Positions 1 through 9,502 of a stretch of 54,370 nt of DNA are shown piece after piece. Every line of letters starts with the position of its first letter. The stretch's first letter is position 1. The DNA comes from Deltaproteobacteria bacterium. Its GTDB lineage: Bacteria; Desulfobacterota; DSM-4660; Desulfatiglandales; HGW-15. The notes below the pieces were generated by a model. The model did not search any database and had not been told where the DNA came from. It was given only the letters and a program-made list of their open reading frames with translations. A program made the translations under genes and the position numbers. Location: NCBI GenBank assembly GCA_019310525.1, contig JAFDEE010000007.1, forward strand, positions 1 to 54,370. Direction: 5' to 3'.

Positions 1-117
1 GGATTAAAATTTGAGTCTGACCTGTCTGCCGTGCCTGCCTGCCCCTTGGAATGGCAGATAGGCCCGGCACAGGCAGGCGCAGAAATTGAGCAAAAGGGGG
101 CGTTTTTCAAAGGTCTC
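1..117 (+). repeat. Partial copy of dispersed repeat A (right part)
   Basis: This is the right-hand part of the repeat seen whole at 9313-9502 and, with other ends, at 49437-49596. It opens inside the core's 3' stem arm (ggattaaaatttgag), runs through a long variable hairpin rich in CTGCC/GGCAG, and ends in the terminal repeat gcgtttttcaaaggtctc at 100-117. The left end lies outside the window. The reading frame of the kinase gene remains open through this element, so residues encoded here should not be taken as kinase sequence. Confidence 0.8.
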
Positions 118-129
118 AAAGAACCTTGG

Positions 130-1761
130 ATGCAGTTCATCACCTCAAGGACCCGTTTGCTGGATGGCCTCATGAACACCGACGTTTCGGAATTTCCACC
201 CAAAAACCACGAGAAGTTGAAGATTGAAAATCGGCGTATCAGGGAAAAATGCGCCTCGCTCAAAAAGGCTCTCAAAAATCTTGAACGGGAATTTAAAGCC
301 CAGAGTGCGCTCTTCGATGCCCTTCCCATCGGCATTGTCCTGGTCCATGACAAGAAAATAGCCGCCATCAACGAAACCGCATTGAGGGAACTGGGATATG
401 AAAGGAAGGATTGCCTGGGAAAAAATGCCTTTGATTTCGTCAACCCCGAAAAAGCGGGATTTGTGGAGAAGTACCACAGGAACCGCCTTTCCGGCCGACC
501 GGCCCCTTCCCAGTATGAAGTACCCATCTTGAAAAAAGGCGGAGGCATTGTGGAATGCAAAATCCGCATACAGAAAGTTCGATATAAAGGGGGAAAGGGT
601 TTTCTCGTCCTCATAATCCCGGTGGCGGAACGGAAGAGAAAAGAAAGGGAAAGAGAGCTTAAGCAGAGAATGGAGATCATGAGAGCCTTGGTGGCCGGTC
701 TGAATCGCCATCTCGGCCGCGATCTGGATATTCTCACTCAACACGCCCGGCAGATGAAGAAGATCTCCGATCCCGCCCGTTCCGAACACCTTGAAAGCCT
801 GAAGGGCATAGAAGAGGCCGCCGAGCGGATTTCCGGGACCGCAAGAGTTCTCAACCTCCTCTCAAGCCCGCAACAGGATCCCCACCACAGGGTGGTTTTC
901 AAATTGAACGACGTGATCCAGCGGGTTGTGAACCGTGTACAACCAAAATTGCGGGATGTAGGGAAAAGAAGAGGCGTTTCCTATCGCCTGAAAACATACT
1001 TGAGGGCGGACTCTACACTCCAGGGGAATCCGGATGAGATATGCGACGTAATCCACCACGTGATGCTGAACGCCGTCGAAGCCATGCCCGATGGAGGTGA
1101 TATCTACTTGAGCACGGAAGAAAATGGGGGATACGCCGACATATACGTCCAGGACAGCGGAGTGGGCATCCCGGAGCATTTAAAAAGCAGAATCCTGGAT
1201 CCCTTTTTCACCACGAAGGAAGAAGGAAGAATCGGATTGGGATTGAGCGTCGCCCATGCCATCCTTCAAAGGCACGGAGGGGATATCGAACTGCTCAGCA
1301 AGCCGGGACAGGGAACCATCGTGAGCGTCCGAATGCCCGTGGCGGAGCGTCCCTTGGATGGAAACAAAATCCGCGGAAGGAGAAAGACCGGAAAAGCACA
1401 TATCTTGATAGTAGAACCAATTGATATCATGCGTGAACTACTGGCCCAGGCCCTGGCCGGCAAGGGATACCGCACTACCAGGGCCGTCTCCGGCAGGGAA
1501 GGACTCCATTTCCTGACCAAAAGGCCGGTCGATCTCCTTATCGCCGATGATGCACTCCCGGACCTTGAAAGTGCGGCCCTTTTTCGGAAGGCAGGGACCC
1601 TCTCCCCACAACCTGCCCTCGTCCTGATCCAATCGGTAGGGGAAGGCCCTCATCCTCTGTCTTCAACAGCACCGCACGTGGACCTACTCTTTCGAAAACC
1701 CTTGTTGATTGATCAATTGGTCCGGGAAATTTCATCCCTTCTACGAGGCAAGGGATGGTGA
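130..1761 (+). CDS. Hybrid PAS-domain sensor histidine kinase with C-terminal receiver
   Basis: A two-component signalling protein that should sit in the cytoplasm, as no membrane segment is visible. A coiled coil near residues 20-60 leads into a PAS domain (about 60-170; LPIGIVLVHDKKIAAINETA). A dimerisation/phosphoacceptor region with QHARQMKK-like helices follows, then an HATPase domain with N box (HHVMLNAVEAMPDGG), G1 (DSGVGIPEHL) and G2 (GLGLSVAHAI). The C-terminal receiver-like domain (HILIVEPIDIMRELL, then LLIADDALPD) has its acidic pocket partly replaced, so phosphotransfer there is uncertain. The canonical H-box is not obvious: the segment has GLNRHLGRDLD where H-E/D-x-N-P is usual. 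The frame is open back to position 31, but that stretch is repeat DNA ending at 117. ATG 130 or ATG 172 is therefore the likely start. The stop overlaps the rarA start. The stimulus is unknown. Confidence 0.8.
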   Translation: MQFITSRTRLLDGLMNTDVSEFPPKNHEKLKIENRRIREKCASLKKALKNLEREFKAQSALFDALPIGIVLVHDKKIAAINETALRELGYERKDCLGKNAFDFVNPEKAGFVEKYHRNRLSGRPAPSQYEVPILKKGGGIVECKIRIQKVRYKGGKGFLVLIIPVAERKRKERERELKQRMEIMRALVAGLNRHLGRDLDILTQHARQMKKISDPARSEHLESLKGIEEAAERISGTARVLNLLSSPQQDPHHRVVFKLNDVIQRVVNRVQPKLRDVGKRRGVSYRLKTYLRADSTLQGNPDEICDVIHHVMLNAVEAMPDGGDIYLSTEENGGYADIYVQDSGVGIPEHLKSRILDPFFTTKEEGRIGLGLSVAHAILQRHGGDIELLSKPGQGTIVSVRMPVAERPLDGNKIRGRRKTGKAHILIVEPIDIMRELLAQALAGKGYRTTRAVSGREGLHFLTKRPVDLLIADDALPDLESAALFRKAGTLSPQPALVLIQSVGEGPHPLSSTAPHVDLLFRKPLLIDQLVREISSLLRGKGW

Positions 1762-3161
1762 CAGAATTTGAATCAAATACGGGGAGGAAGGACAAAGGAC
1801 CAACGGGATCAGGGGCCCAAGGAGGGATTTTGGAACAACCGAATGAAAAATGGGAAGGCCCCCTTGCGGAGAGGATGAGACCCAGGGACCTGGGTGACTT
1901 GGTCGGCCAAGACCACATCGTCGGTGAGGGATCTCCTCTCAGGAGGGCCCTTGAGTCAGGCCGCATCTTTTCGGTGATCTTCTGGGGACCGCCGGGTTCC
2001 GGAAAAACCACATTGGCCAGGCTCATGGCCGATTACACCCGGTTCCCCTTCCGGTCCTTTTCCGCCGTTACATCGGGTATCAAGGATCTTCGCAAGGTGA
2101 CCGACGAGGCTGAGAAGACCTTCGAAGGTTCCGGAAAACCGACCATCCTCTTCGTGGATGAAATCCACCGGTTCAACAAGGCCCAGCAAGACGCCTTCTT
2201 GCCTTACGTGGAAAAGGGCCTCATCATCCTGGTGGGAGCCACCACAGAGAATCCATCATTCGAGGTGATCCCCCCGTTGCTCTCCAGGGCCCGGGTAATG
2301 GTATTACACCCACTCGGAGAGGATGCCCTCCGGGCCATCCTGGAGCGGGCCCTGCAGGACGAAAAATCGGGTCTTGGGAAGACGGGGGTCCGGATCCTGC
2401 CGGAGGCCCTGGATCATCTCATCCACGTCTCTTCCGGTGATGCCAGAGTAGCCCTAAACAACCTGGAGATGGCAGTTCAGTATGTCTTAGCCGCCGGGAA
2501 CAGCGAGCCCTTGCTGGATCTCCAGACCGTAGAAAAGGCCCTCGACAGAAAGGCCCTTCCCTATGACAAGGCCGGCGAGGAACACTACAACCTGATTTCG
2601 GCCTTTCACAAGAGCCTGAGGGGAAGTGACCCACAGGCCTCTCTCTACTGGCTCTACCGGATGTTGGAGGCGGGTGAGGACCCGCTCTTCATCGCCCGCC
2701 GAATGATCCGTATGGCCTCTGAGGATGTCGGCCTGGCCGATCCCCAGGCCCTCCCCATCGCCCTGGCTGCCTTTGACGCCTGGCGGAAGGTAGGTCCCCC
2801 TGAAGCGGAGCTGGCCCTCGCGGAAGCGGCCGTGTATCTGGCCTCGGCCCCGAAAAGCAATGCGCTCTATCTGGCCGAGCGGGCCGTGAAGGCCGAAATC
2901 CGAGAATCCGGCGCCCTACCCGTTCCCCTCCATATCCGCAACGCGCCGACCCGTCTCATGAAGCGGCTGGGTTACTCGCGGGGGTACCTTTACCCCCACA
3001 ATTATCCAGGGGCATGGATCCCCCAGGAATACCTGCCCAAAGGTATAAAAACCCGGACCTTCTATCGGCCGACCAACCGGGGGCATGAGAGGGAGATCCT
3101 AAGGCTGATTTCGGAGCGGAAAAAAAGAGTAAAAGGAAAGCCTTCACCAAGGGCAGGGTGA
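1755..3161 (+). CDS. rarA: Replication-associated recombination AAA+ ATPase RarA (MgsA)
   Basis: A cytoplasmic clamp-loader-like AAA+ ATPase that acts at stalled replication forks in the known family. Walker A is GPPGSGKT (residues 78-85). Walker B with the family signature [12 protein letters not shown] starts at 135. Sensor 1 is GATTENPSF, and the C-terminal MgsA/RarA domain follows, including [11 protein letters not shown] and the YPHNYPGAW segment. At 468 residues it is slightly longer than usual. The first 25 residues are low-complexity, and a TTG at 1830 preceded by AAGGAGGG would give a more typical 443-residue protein. ATG 1755 overlaps the kinase stop and would give translational coupling. 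The gene ends 12 bp from the convergent gene at 3174. Identity is firm; the start is not. Confidence 0.95.
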   Translation: MVTEFESNTGRKDKGPTGSGAQGGILEQPNEKWEGPLAERMRPRDLGDLVGQDHIVGEGSPLRRALESGRIFSVIFWGPPGSGKTTLARLMADYTRFPFRSFSAVTSGIKDLRKVTDEAEKTFEGSGKPTILFVDEIHRFNKAQQDAFLPYVEKGLIILVGATTENPSFEVIPPLLSRARVMVLHPLGEDALRAILERALQDEKSGLGKTGVRILPEALDHLIHVSSGDARVALNNLEMAVQYVLAAGNSEPLLDLQTVEKALDRKALPYDKAGEEHYNLISAFHKSLRGSDPQASLYWLYRMLEAGEDPLFIARRMIRMASEDVGLADPQALPIALAAFDAWRKVGPPEAELALAEAAVYLASAPKSNALYLAERAVKAEIRESGALPVPLHIRNAPTRLMKRLGYSRGYLYPHNYPGAWIPQEYLPKGIKTRTFYRPTNRGHEREILRLISERKKRVKGKPSPRAG

Positions 3162-3173
3162 AGGGAGGGCATT

Positions 3174-4640
3174 TCAAAACTTCCATCCCATCGAAAAACC
3201 GTAAACAGTCTTGTCGAACTCATAGAGGGCCGTATTGGATTGGTTTTGGATCAGGTTCAGGGAGACGGAGAGGAACATGTGCTTTGATACATTCCGACTC
3301 AGTACCAGGTAAAAATTGTGCCTCTTGTCGCGTCGGAGATGACCTTCAGGCCAGAGGAGCGCCGGTGCCTTGTAATGCTTCCTGGTAAACTTGTACTTGG
3401 CGAAAAATTCCATATCCCAATCCTGCCAGGTGAATTGCTTGAAATAGGAAACCGCGAGGTTTAATGCGTCGTAACTGTACCTTCTCTCCCGGGCATTCAG
3501 GTTCTCGCCCGAACAGGAAAAGGAAAGGAACTCCCGCCGGCCGTTGAAATAGAAGTTGGGATTTATCTCCCAGGTTCGATTGATATTATCCTGGCCGTTC
3601 CGGTCATTGGTTGAGGTGGCTGTTTCATAAGTATCGCGGGAATAACCCACTGTCGTGCGGAGGCTGAAGGTCGGAGTAAAAAAAAACTCCAGGCTGGGCT
3701 TAAAGTCCACCGTGTCGTACAAGGAATCGTGTCCGAAAAGGTTGCCGGCATACCCAAGGGGAAGTTTTAAAATGCTCTTGGAGGTCGTGACCCAGGGCCC
3801 GGCAGAAAGGCGCCAGTGGGTGAAATCGAATTCGTGGTACTTCCACCCCCGTGTCTGGTACAGGGTGGCGCTGGTATTCCACAACCATCTTCCTTTCTCG
3901 CCCGCATCGTAGAGGACGTTTCCCGCCATACTGATACTCGTCACCCAATCCCTTAAGGCCTTCTGGGTATCGGTCAGAGGGCCGATCCTGCCCAGACCGC
4001 CGGGGATCTCAATGAATTCCCGGTCCGGACCCGCGCTTACGTTGGAATCACTTTGAATTCCCAGGGCGATCCGGGCATTGGTATAAAGCCGCTTCGTCCT
4101 TTCCACGATGGCGGAAAGCAGTTTCCTGATTTTCTCCTTGACCCTTTCCGGCGGGCCGTATCCGAGAACGGTCTCAAGCTCCTCCTCGGCCTCCTCGTAG
4201 CGTCCCAGGTTGAAATAGACCATGGCAAGTTCCAGTCTTACCCGGTGAAGGTGGGGATCGACCGCCAGCATCTGCCGGAACTTGTCGATGGCCAGGTCCG
4301 CCGCCCCAGCCTTTGCGGCACAGGTGGCCAGCCAGAACATGACGTCCATGGTCTCCACCTTTCCGGAGATCTCCTTGAAGATCGGGAGGGCCAGGGCATA
4401 TTTCCTATCGTAATAAAGGGTGAGGGCTTTCGTCAGAAGCTTGTCGAGGGCCTTGATCTCATCGGACGTCATCCCTTTCAGTTGATCAAGGGCCTTTCGG
4501 TCATGGGCCAGGACCCCAGGGCTCTTTTTCATCCCTCCCGAAGCACCGGCCGCGGCAGGTACACTCCACAAGGTCCAAAAAAAGGAAAAAAAACAGCAGA
4601 TGAAGAGAGAACTCCGAAGGAAAGCGCATCGGTGGTTCAT
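3174..4640 (-). CDS. TPR-containing outer-membrane beta-barrel protein (Slam/DUF560-like)
   Basis: An exported protein of 488 residues. A signal peptide of about 32 residues ends near SVPAAAGA. TPR-like helices follow at about residues 60-165 (LALPIFKEI, LAIDKFRQMLAVDPH, MVYFNLGRYEEAEEEL). The remaining 300 residues are alternating, aromatic-rich strands ending in phenylalanine (GFSMGWKF), as in outer-membrane barrels. The junction RIALGIQSDSNVSAG resembles the start of the barrel in surface lipoprotein assembly modulators. This layout (signal, periplasmic TPR, barrel) fits Slam-type translocons, but no substrate lipoprotein gene lies next to it, so a generic TPR-barrel protein is equally possible. 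It is read leftward, 194 bp downstream of the cysteine hydrolase, and ends just past rarA. Confidence 0.7.
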   Translation of the reverse strand: MNHRCAFLRSSLFICCFFSFFWTLWSVPAAAGASGGMKKSPGVLAHDRKALDQLKGMTSDEIKALDKLLTKALTLYYDRKYALALPIFKEISGKVETMDVMFWLATCAAKAGAADLAIDKFRQMLAVDPHLHRVRLELAMVYFNLGRYEEAEEELETVLGYGPPERVKEKIRKLLSAIVERTKRLYTNARIALGIQSDSNVSAGPDREFIEIPGGLGRIGPLTDTQKALRDWVTSISMAGNVLYDAGEKGRWLWNTSATLYQTRGWKYHEFDFTHWRLSAGPWVTTSKSILKLPLGYAGNLFGHDSLYDTVDFKPSLEFFFTPTFSLRTTVGYSRDTYETATSTNDRNGQDNINRTWEINPNFYFNGRREFLSFSCSGENLNARERRYSYDALNLAVSYFKQFTWQDWDMEFFAKYKFTRKHYKAPALLWPEGHLRRDKRHNFYLVLSRNVSKHMFLSVSLNLIQNQSNTALYEFDKTVYGFSMGWKF

Positions 4641-4834
4641 GGCTCCTCCGCGGCGAAGAGGTTCCTTTTGAAGGAAAACAACGAGTTCCGGTGGAGGGTG
4701 TACCCGGGAATCAAAAAGATCTGGATACCGATTGAAGGGAATCTAGTATAGAAATGCTGGTTTCGTCAAGACGGTTCCCGAGCAACCAAGGTGCCGCAAA
4801 ACGTTGCTCAATACGATATGGATCCTGCCCGCCT

Positions 4835-5413
4835 TCAACTAAGGGGCGATGAGTGAAGCCATTCTTCCGAGGTCATGATCCTGAAAAGGGGCCATAGGGC
4901 GTTTCTGCGATAGAGGCCCAGGGTATTGTGGTGAATCTCTTCGGTTACGGCCGCCGTGCAGTCCTCAAGGATGACTGTCTTGAAATCTTTTGAAAGGGCA
5001 TCCATGGCCGTGGCCAGTACACAGAAATTGGTCGTGATACCGGCAAGAACACACATTGTTACCCCCATCTCCCGTAACCGCCGGTCGAGCTCGGTCTGAA
5101 AAAAGGCCGAAAACCGGGGTTTGGGGAGCCAAAGGTCTCCTACTTCGCGTTCCAGTTCACCGATGACTTCCGCGCCCCGCGTCCCCGCCAGGGAGTGGGG
5201 CTTCATCTTGCCCCTGAAGATAAAGTCCTGCCGTTTAAAGGCATCCGTCGAAAAGACGACCGGCCACCCTTTCTTCCTGAAGGCCCGGGTCAACCGGTTG
5301 ATGGGGTCGATCAACTTCCTGGCCAAAGGGGTGATGGGCAGATTCTTGGTTTCGTCAAAGTTGTCCTTTACCATGTCTATGATAAGCATCGCTGGTCTTT
5401 CATCGCTTTCCAT
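4835..5413 (-). CDS. Isochorismatase-family cysteine hydrolase
   Basis: A soluble 192-residue hydrolase of the nicotinamidase/isochorismatase fold. The catalytic triad is visible: Asp13 in LIIDMVKDNF, Lys98 in LPKPRFSAFF, and Cys131 in GITTNFCVLATAMDA with the preceding cis-peptide region. The C-terminal half (VILEDCTAAVTEEIHHNTL) is typical of the family. The family splits C-N bonds in small amides such as nicotinamide, carbamoyl compounds or biuret; nothing here fixes the substrate. The start is supported by AAGGAGTTG just upstream. It lies divergently from ppsA and upstream of the outer-membrane protein gene on the same strand. Confidence 0.85.
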   Translation of the reverse strand: MESDERPAMLIIDMVKDNFDETKNLPITPLARKLIDPINRLTRAFRKKGWPVVFSTDAFKRQDFIFRGKMKPHSLAGTRGAEVIGELEREVGDLWLPKPRFSAFFQTELDRRLREMGVTMCVLAGITTNFCVLATAMDALSKDFKTVILEDCTAAVTEEIHHNTLGLYRRNALWPLFRIMTSEEWLHSSPLS

Positions 5414-5599
5414 ATCTCAACTCCTTGACGCGATCGATGATCATCGAGGCCGCTTTCTCCTTCATCCCTTTGCACTCTCCTTTCTTCGCCCGATTTGAAA
5501 TCCGTCAAGCCGCTCTTTCTTGAAAGGAGCGTTCCTGCGGGGAAACCATAGGCCAGAAAACCCCGAAGAGCAAGTCCTTCCTGATCCGCCCAGTACTGA

Positions 5600-5643
5600 T
5601 CACCATTTTGTTAATTGACAATAATAAGCTTTGGTGATATGTT
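5600..5643 (+). promoter_or_regulatory. Putative sigma70 promoter and operator of ppsA
   Basis: TTGACA at 5615-5620 is followed after 17 bp by TATGTT at 5638-5643. An inverted repeat TCACCA (5600-5605) / TGGTGA (5632-5637) brackets the -35 element and spacer, a good place for a repressor. The predicted start is about 80 bp ahead of the ppsA ATG at 5730. The remaining sequence between 5414 and 5599 shows nothing recognisable. Confidence 0.45.
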
Positions 5644-5729
5644 TTAGCTTTATTTTTGCCTGAAATCAGACACTTTGGATGTTCAAACGACCTTCTGACC
5701 AAGGCAGTCTCATATCGAGGAAGGGTGTC

Positions 5730-8204
5730 ATGGCATTAGAGAAAAGTAAGAATTTCATTCTGTGGTTCGATGAAATCGGTATCGAGGACGTCCCCATGGT
5801 GGGCGGGAAAAACGCCTCCCTTGGCGAGATGTACCAGAAACTCCATAAAAAGGGGATCAACATCCCTTACGGTTTCGCCATCACGGCTTACGCCTACCGC
5901 TATTTCCTGAAGTATGCCGGCATCGAGGACGAAATCAAGAAGGTCCTCAAGGACCTGGATACCGGAGACCTGAGCAATCTCATGCGAAAGGGCCGGGAGG
6001 TCCGGGATATCATCCACCATGCCGAGTTTCCCCCGGACCTGGTGCAGGCCATTTACACGGCCTATGACAAGCTGGCCGAAGGCTTCGGAAAGAAAGGCCT
6101 GGACGACCTGGACGTGGCCATCCGATCCTCCGCGACGGCCGAAGATCTGCCGGACGCCTCCTTTGCCGGCCAGCAGGACACCTATCTCAACATCAGGGGA
6201 AAACGGCGGGTCCTTGATGCCTGCCGAAAGTGTTTCGCGAGCCTTTTCACCAACCGGGCTATTTCCTATCGCCACGACAAGGGATACGGACAGTTCGACG
6301 TCTCCCTCTCCATTGCCGTGCAGAAGATGGTCCGGAGTGATTCGGCTTACTCGGGAGTCATGTTCTCCATTGACACCGAGACCGGATTCAAGGACGCGGT
6401 CTTCATCACCGCCGCTTACGGTCTGGGAGAGAACGTGGTCCAGGGTAACGTCAACCCGGACGAATACTACGTTTTCAAGCCGGCCCTCAAGGCGGGGAAA
6501 CGGGCCATCATCAGCCGTAAAGTCGGAGACCGTGACATCAAGATGGTCTATTCCCTCGAAGATGACGCCACGGTGAAAAATGTGGCCACAACCCTCACAG
6601 AAAGGCATCGGTACGTCCTGGACGACGACGAAATCCTAAAACTCGCGGAGTGGGCCTGCATCATCGAGGACCATTACAGCAAGGAAGCCGGTCACTTCAA
6701 GCCTATGGACATAGAATGGGCCAAGGACGGAGACGGGATCAACGTGGGAACGGGCGAACTCTTCATCGTCCAGGCCAGGCCCGAAACCATACACAGCCAG
6801 GGGAGTTCCAACAGTTATGAAAATTACCGGCTTCTCGAAAAGGGGGAAGTGCTCGCTGTTGGGACGGCCGTTGGCACAAAGATCGGCCAGGGGGTGGCCA
6901 ACCTCATTGAATCATCCGCCGACATGGACAAGTTCCAGGAAGGACAGGTGCTGGTTACAAGCATGACGGACCCGGATTGGGAACCCATCATGAAAATCGC
7001 CGCCGCCATCGTCACCAACAAGGGGGGGCGTACGTGTCACGCCGCCATCGTCTCCCGGGAGCTGGGGATCCCCTGTGTGATCGGAACAGGGAATGCCGAC
7101 GAGATCATCAAGAGCGGGCAGGAAATCACAGTTTCCTGTTGTGAGGGTGAGACTGGCTATGTCTACGACGGATTGTTGAAGTACGAGGTGGAAACCCTCG
7201 ACATGGATGATATTCCCCAAACCCGGACGAAGATAATGATGAACGTGGGGATGCCGGAGAAGGCCTTTGTCCAGGGGATGATTCCTAACGACGGGGTGGG
7301 CCTCGCCCGGGAGGAATTCATCATCTCTTCCCATATCGGGATCCACCCCCTCGCCCTCATCGAATATGACGAGCTGAGGAAAAAGGCCAAGAACGATCAG
7401 CGAATCGCGGGGGTCGTCTACCATATAGACGAGGTCACTTCGGTTTATGAGGACAAGACCCAGTTTTTCATCGACAAGCTGGCCGAGGGAGTCGCCCGGA
7501 TCGCCGCCGGATTTTACCCGAACGACGTCATCGTCCGCCTTTCCGATTTCAAGACCAACGAGTATGCGAACCTCATCGGGGGATTCCTTTACGAGCCCGT
7601 GGAGAGCAATCCCATGATCGGATGGAGGGGGGCTTCCCGGTATTACGACGAGAAATTCAAACCGGCCTTCGAGCTGGAATGCAAGGCCCTCAAAAAGGCA
7701 CGCAGCGAAATGGGGCTTACCAACATCAAGTTGATGGTTCCCTTCTGCCGGACCCCGGAGGAAGGGAAAAAGGTCGTTGCCCTCATGAAGGAATTCGGAT
7801 TGGTGCAGGGGGAGGAGGACCTGGAGATTTACGTCATGTGCGAGATCCCCAGCAACGTCATCCTGGCAGATCAGTTCGCGGAGATCTTCGACGGCTTCTC
7901 CATCGGCTCCAACGACCTGACCCAATTGGCCCTCGGGCTTGACAGGGACTCTTCTCTGGTATCCCACATCTACGATGAAAGAAGCGAAGCCGTCAAACGA
8001 CTCATCGCTGACGTGATCAAGACCGCCAAGGCAAAGGGGCGCAAAATCGGAATCTGTGGACAGGCGCCCAGTGACTTTCCCGAGTTCGCGGACTTCTTGG
8101 TGGAATGCGGCATTGATTCAATAAGCCTCATACCCGACTCGGTCGTAAAGACCCGATTGACCGTCGCGGCAAAGGAAAAAGCGCTGGGTATCCAACCGTC
8201 ATAG
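5730..8204 (+). CDS. ppsA: Phosphoenolpyruvate synthase
   Basis: Converts pyruvate, ATP and water to PEP, AMP and phosphate, feeding gluconeogenesis when growth is on acids. The N-terminal ATP-grasp domain carries GGKNASLGEMY and DLDVAIRSSATAEDLPDASFAGQQ (not quoted in full). The swivelling phosphohistidine domain has GGRTCHAAIVSRELG with His437. The C-terminal PEP/pyruvate barrel has CEIPSNVI, GSNDLTQLALGLDRD and the catalytic Cys776 in GICGQAPSD. At 824 residues it matches the family. The open frame extends to 5679, but ATG 5730 has a Shine-Dalgarno (GAGGAAGGG) and gives the usual N terminus, so it was chosen. fabH follows after 15 bp. Confidence 0.95.
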   Translation: MALEKSKNFILWFDEIGIEDVPMVGGKNASLGEMYQKLHKKGINIPYGFAITAYAYRYFLKYAGIEDEIKKVLKDLDTGDLSNLMRKGREVRDIIHHAEFPPDLVQAIYTAYDKLAEGFGKKGLDDLDVAIRSSATAEDLPDASFAGQQDTYLNIRGKRRVLDACRKCFASLFTNRAISYRHDKGYGQFDVSLSIAVQKMVRSDSAYSGVMFSIDTETGFKDAVFITAAYGLGENVVQGNVNPDEYYVFKPALKAGKRAIISRKVGDRDIKMVYSLEDDATVKNVATTLTERHRYVLDDDEILKLAEWACIIEDHYSKEAGHFKPMDIEWAKDGDGINVGTGELFIVQARPETIHSQGSSNSYENYRLLEKGEVLAVGTAVGTKIGQGVANLIESSADMDKFQEGQVLVTSMTDPDWEPIMKIAAAIVTNKGGRTCHAAIVSRELGIPCVIGTGNADEIIKSGQEITVSCCEGETGYVYDGLLKYEVETLDMDDIPQTRTKIMMNVGMPEKAFVQGMIPNDGVGLAREEFIISSHIGIHPLALIEYDELRKKAKNDQRIAGVVYHIDEVTSVYEDKTQFFIDKLAEGVARIAAGFYPNDVIVRLSDFKTNEYANLIGGFLYEPVESNPMIGWRGASRYYDEKFKPAFELECKALKKARSEMGLTNIKLMVPFCRTPEEGKKVVALMKEFGLVQGEEDLEIYVMCEIPSNVILADQFAEIFDGFSIGSNDLTQLALGLDRDSSLVSHIYDERSEAVKRLIADVIKTAKAKGRKIGICGQAPSDFPEFADFLVECGIDSISLIPDSVVKTRLTVAAKEKALGIQPS

Positions 8205-8219
8205 GAAAAACAGGGGGAA

Positions 8220-9209
8220 ATGGAACCGATACGGATTTTGGGGACGGGCTCCTACGTCCCGCCCAAGGTACTGAGCAATTTCGATTTACAGAAAATGGGA
8301 CTTGACACCACGGATGAGTGGATCACACAGCGGACGGGTGTCAGGGAAAGAAGAATCGCTGATCCCGATGTCACCACCTCGGACCTCTCCCTAGAGGCTT
8401 CCCGAAGGGCCCTGGAGATGGCGGGGATGTCCGCACGGGACCTGGATCTCATCATCATCGCCACCATTACACCGGACACTTGCTGCCCCTCGGCATCCAA
8501 CTGGCTCCAGGCCAAACTGGATGCCCCCCAGGCTGTCACCTTCGACGTTACGGCCGCCTGCTCCGGGTTCATCTTCGGGATCAACGTGGCCACCCAATAC
8601 CTCCACACAGGGGCCTGCCGGAACGTGCTGGTGGTAGGGGCCGAAGTCATGACCCGAACCTTGGACTGGACGGACAGGAAAACCTGCATACTCTGGGGAG
8701 ACGGAGCCGGTGCCGCGGTACTGACCAGCGGCAAGGAAGGGCACCTGATCCTTTCCACCCATATCCATACCGACGGAGCCAACGGCCAAGACCTGCTTCT
8801 GCCCGGAGGGGGTTCAAAGACCACCCCCATCTCTCACGAAAGCGTGGATAAAAAACTCCATACCCTCAACATGATCGAGGCCAACGCGAGCTTCAGGGTG
8901 GCTGTGAGACATTTCGTGGAGACCATCCGGGAGGCCGTTCAATACAACGGCTTGGAAGTGGAAGACGTAGACTGGTTCATCCCCCACCAGGCCAACCTCC
9001 GGATGTTCCAGTCCATGGCCAAAAGCCTGAAAGTCCCCATGGAAAAATTCTATGTCACCCTCCACAAGTACGGGAACATTTCTTCCGCTTCTTGTGCCAT
9101 CGCCCTGGACGAGGCCGTTCGGGACGGGAGTGTCAAGGAAGGCCAGATCATATGCATGCCCGTCTTCGGCGGCGGTCTCACTTGGGGCAGCGCCCTGATC
9201 CGATGGTGA
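8220..9209 (+). CDS. fabH: 3-oxoacyl-ACP synthase III (FabH)
   Basis: Condenses an acyl-CoA with malonyl-ACP to begin fatty-acid synthesis; cytoplasmic. The full catalytic triad is present: Cys114 (TAACSGF), His256 (PHQANLRM) and Asn286 (YGNISSASC). The thiolase-fold signature near the N terminus (TTDEWITQRTGVRERR) and the C-terminal FGGGLTWGSALIRW are standard. At 329 residues the length is normal. It sits 15 bp behind ppsA, so the two are probably cotranscribed. It is not inside a fab operon here, so a role with an unusual starter unit remains possible. The bidirectional hairpin at 9503-9536 is the likely transcript end. Confidence 0.93.
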   Translation: MEPIRILGTGSYVPPKVLSNFDLQKMGLDTTDEWITQRTGVRERRIADPDVTTSDLSLEASRRALEMAGMSARDLDLIIIATITPDTCCPSASNWLQAKLDAPQAVTFDVTAACSGFIFGINVATQYLHTGACRNVLVVGAEVMTRTLDWTDRKTCILWGDGAGAAVLTSGKEGHLILSTHIHTDGANGQDLLLPGGGSKTTPISHESVDKKLHTLNMIEANASFRVAVRHFVETIREAVQYNGLEVEDVDWFIPHQANLRMFQSMAKSLKVPMEKFYVTLHKYGNISSASCAIALDEAVRDGSVKEGQIICMPVFGGGLTWGSALIRW

Positions 9210-9270
9210 CCTAACTCCTTCCCGGTGAGCCGTTTTCAAAACGTTTCAGTCTGTTCAAGGTCAACCAAGA

Positions 9271-9307
9271 CGGTTTTTTTCTCCCATCCCCCGTTAGGGG
9301 CAATAAA
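9271..9307 (+). repeat. Short copy of repeat B (3' module only)
   Basis: A poly-T run, then ctcccatccccc, a short loop and aggggcaataaa, matching the 3' hairpin module of the repeats at 29146, 38463 and 47061 (consensus ctcccattccc - loop - gggacaataaa). The upstream gtcttcg hairpin of the family is not clear in this copy. It ends right at the target duplication of the next repeat. Confidence 0.5.
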
Positions 9308-9312
9308 GCAAA

Positions 9313-9502
9313 GAGACCTTTGAAAAACGCCCCCTTTTGCCCAATTGCGGCGTCAGGCTCAAACCGGGGACCCGCCCGAAGGGTGAGGAGTCGTCGCTTC
9401 GCGCGGACAAATTTCAATCCTCAAAATACTAAATGTATTCCTGCGGTTGAAATTTTCGCCTTCCTTGAACTTGACCAAAATTGAGCATTTTTCAAAGGTC
9501 TC
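9313..9502 (-). mobile_element. 190-bp MITE-like element carrying repeat-A core
   Basis: The ends are inverted repeats: gagacctttgaaaaacgc at the left and gcatttttcaaaggtctc at the right, one mismatch in 18. The element is flanked on both sides by GCAAA (9308-9312 and 9503-9507), a 5-bp target-site duplication. Read on the minus strand, the inside holds the repeat-A core: stem arms at 9445-9460 and 9405-9420 with an inner AATAC/GTATT stem. A GC-rich variable hairpin follows. It has no coding capacity, so it would need a transposase from elsewhere. Confidence 0.8.

Noticed and set aside
6912-7967. 351-codon open frame on the minus strand
   Set aside because: Antisense shadow of ppsA without a ribosome-binding site.
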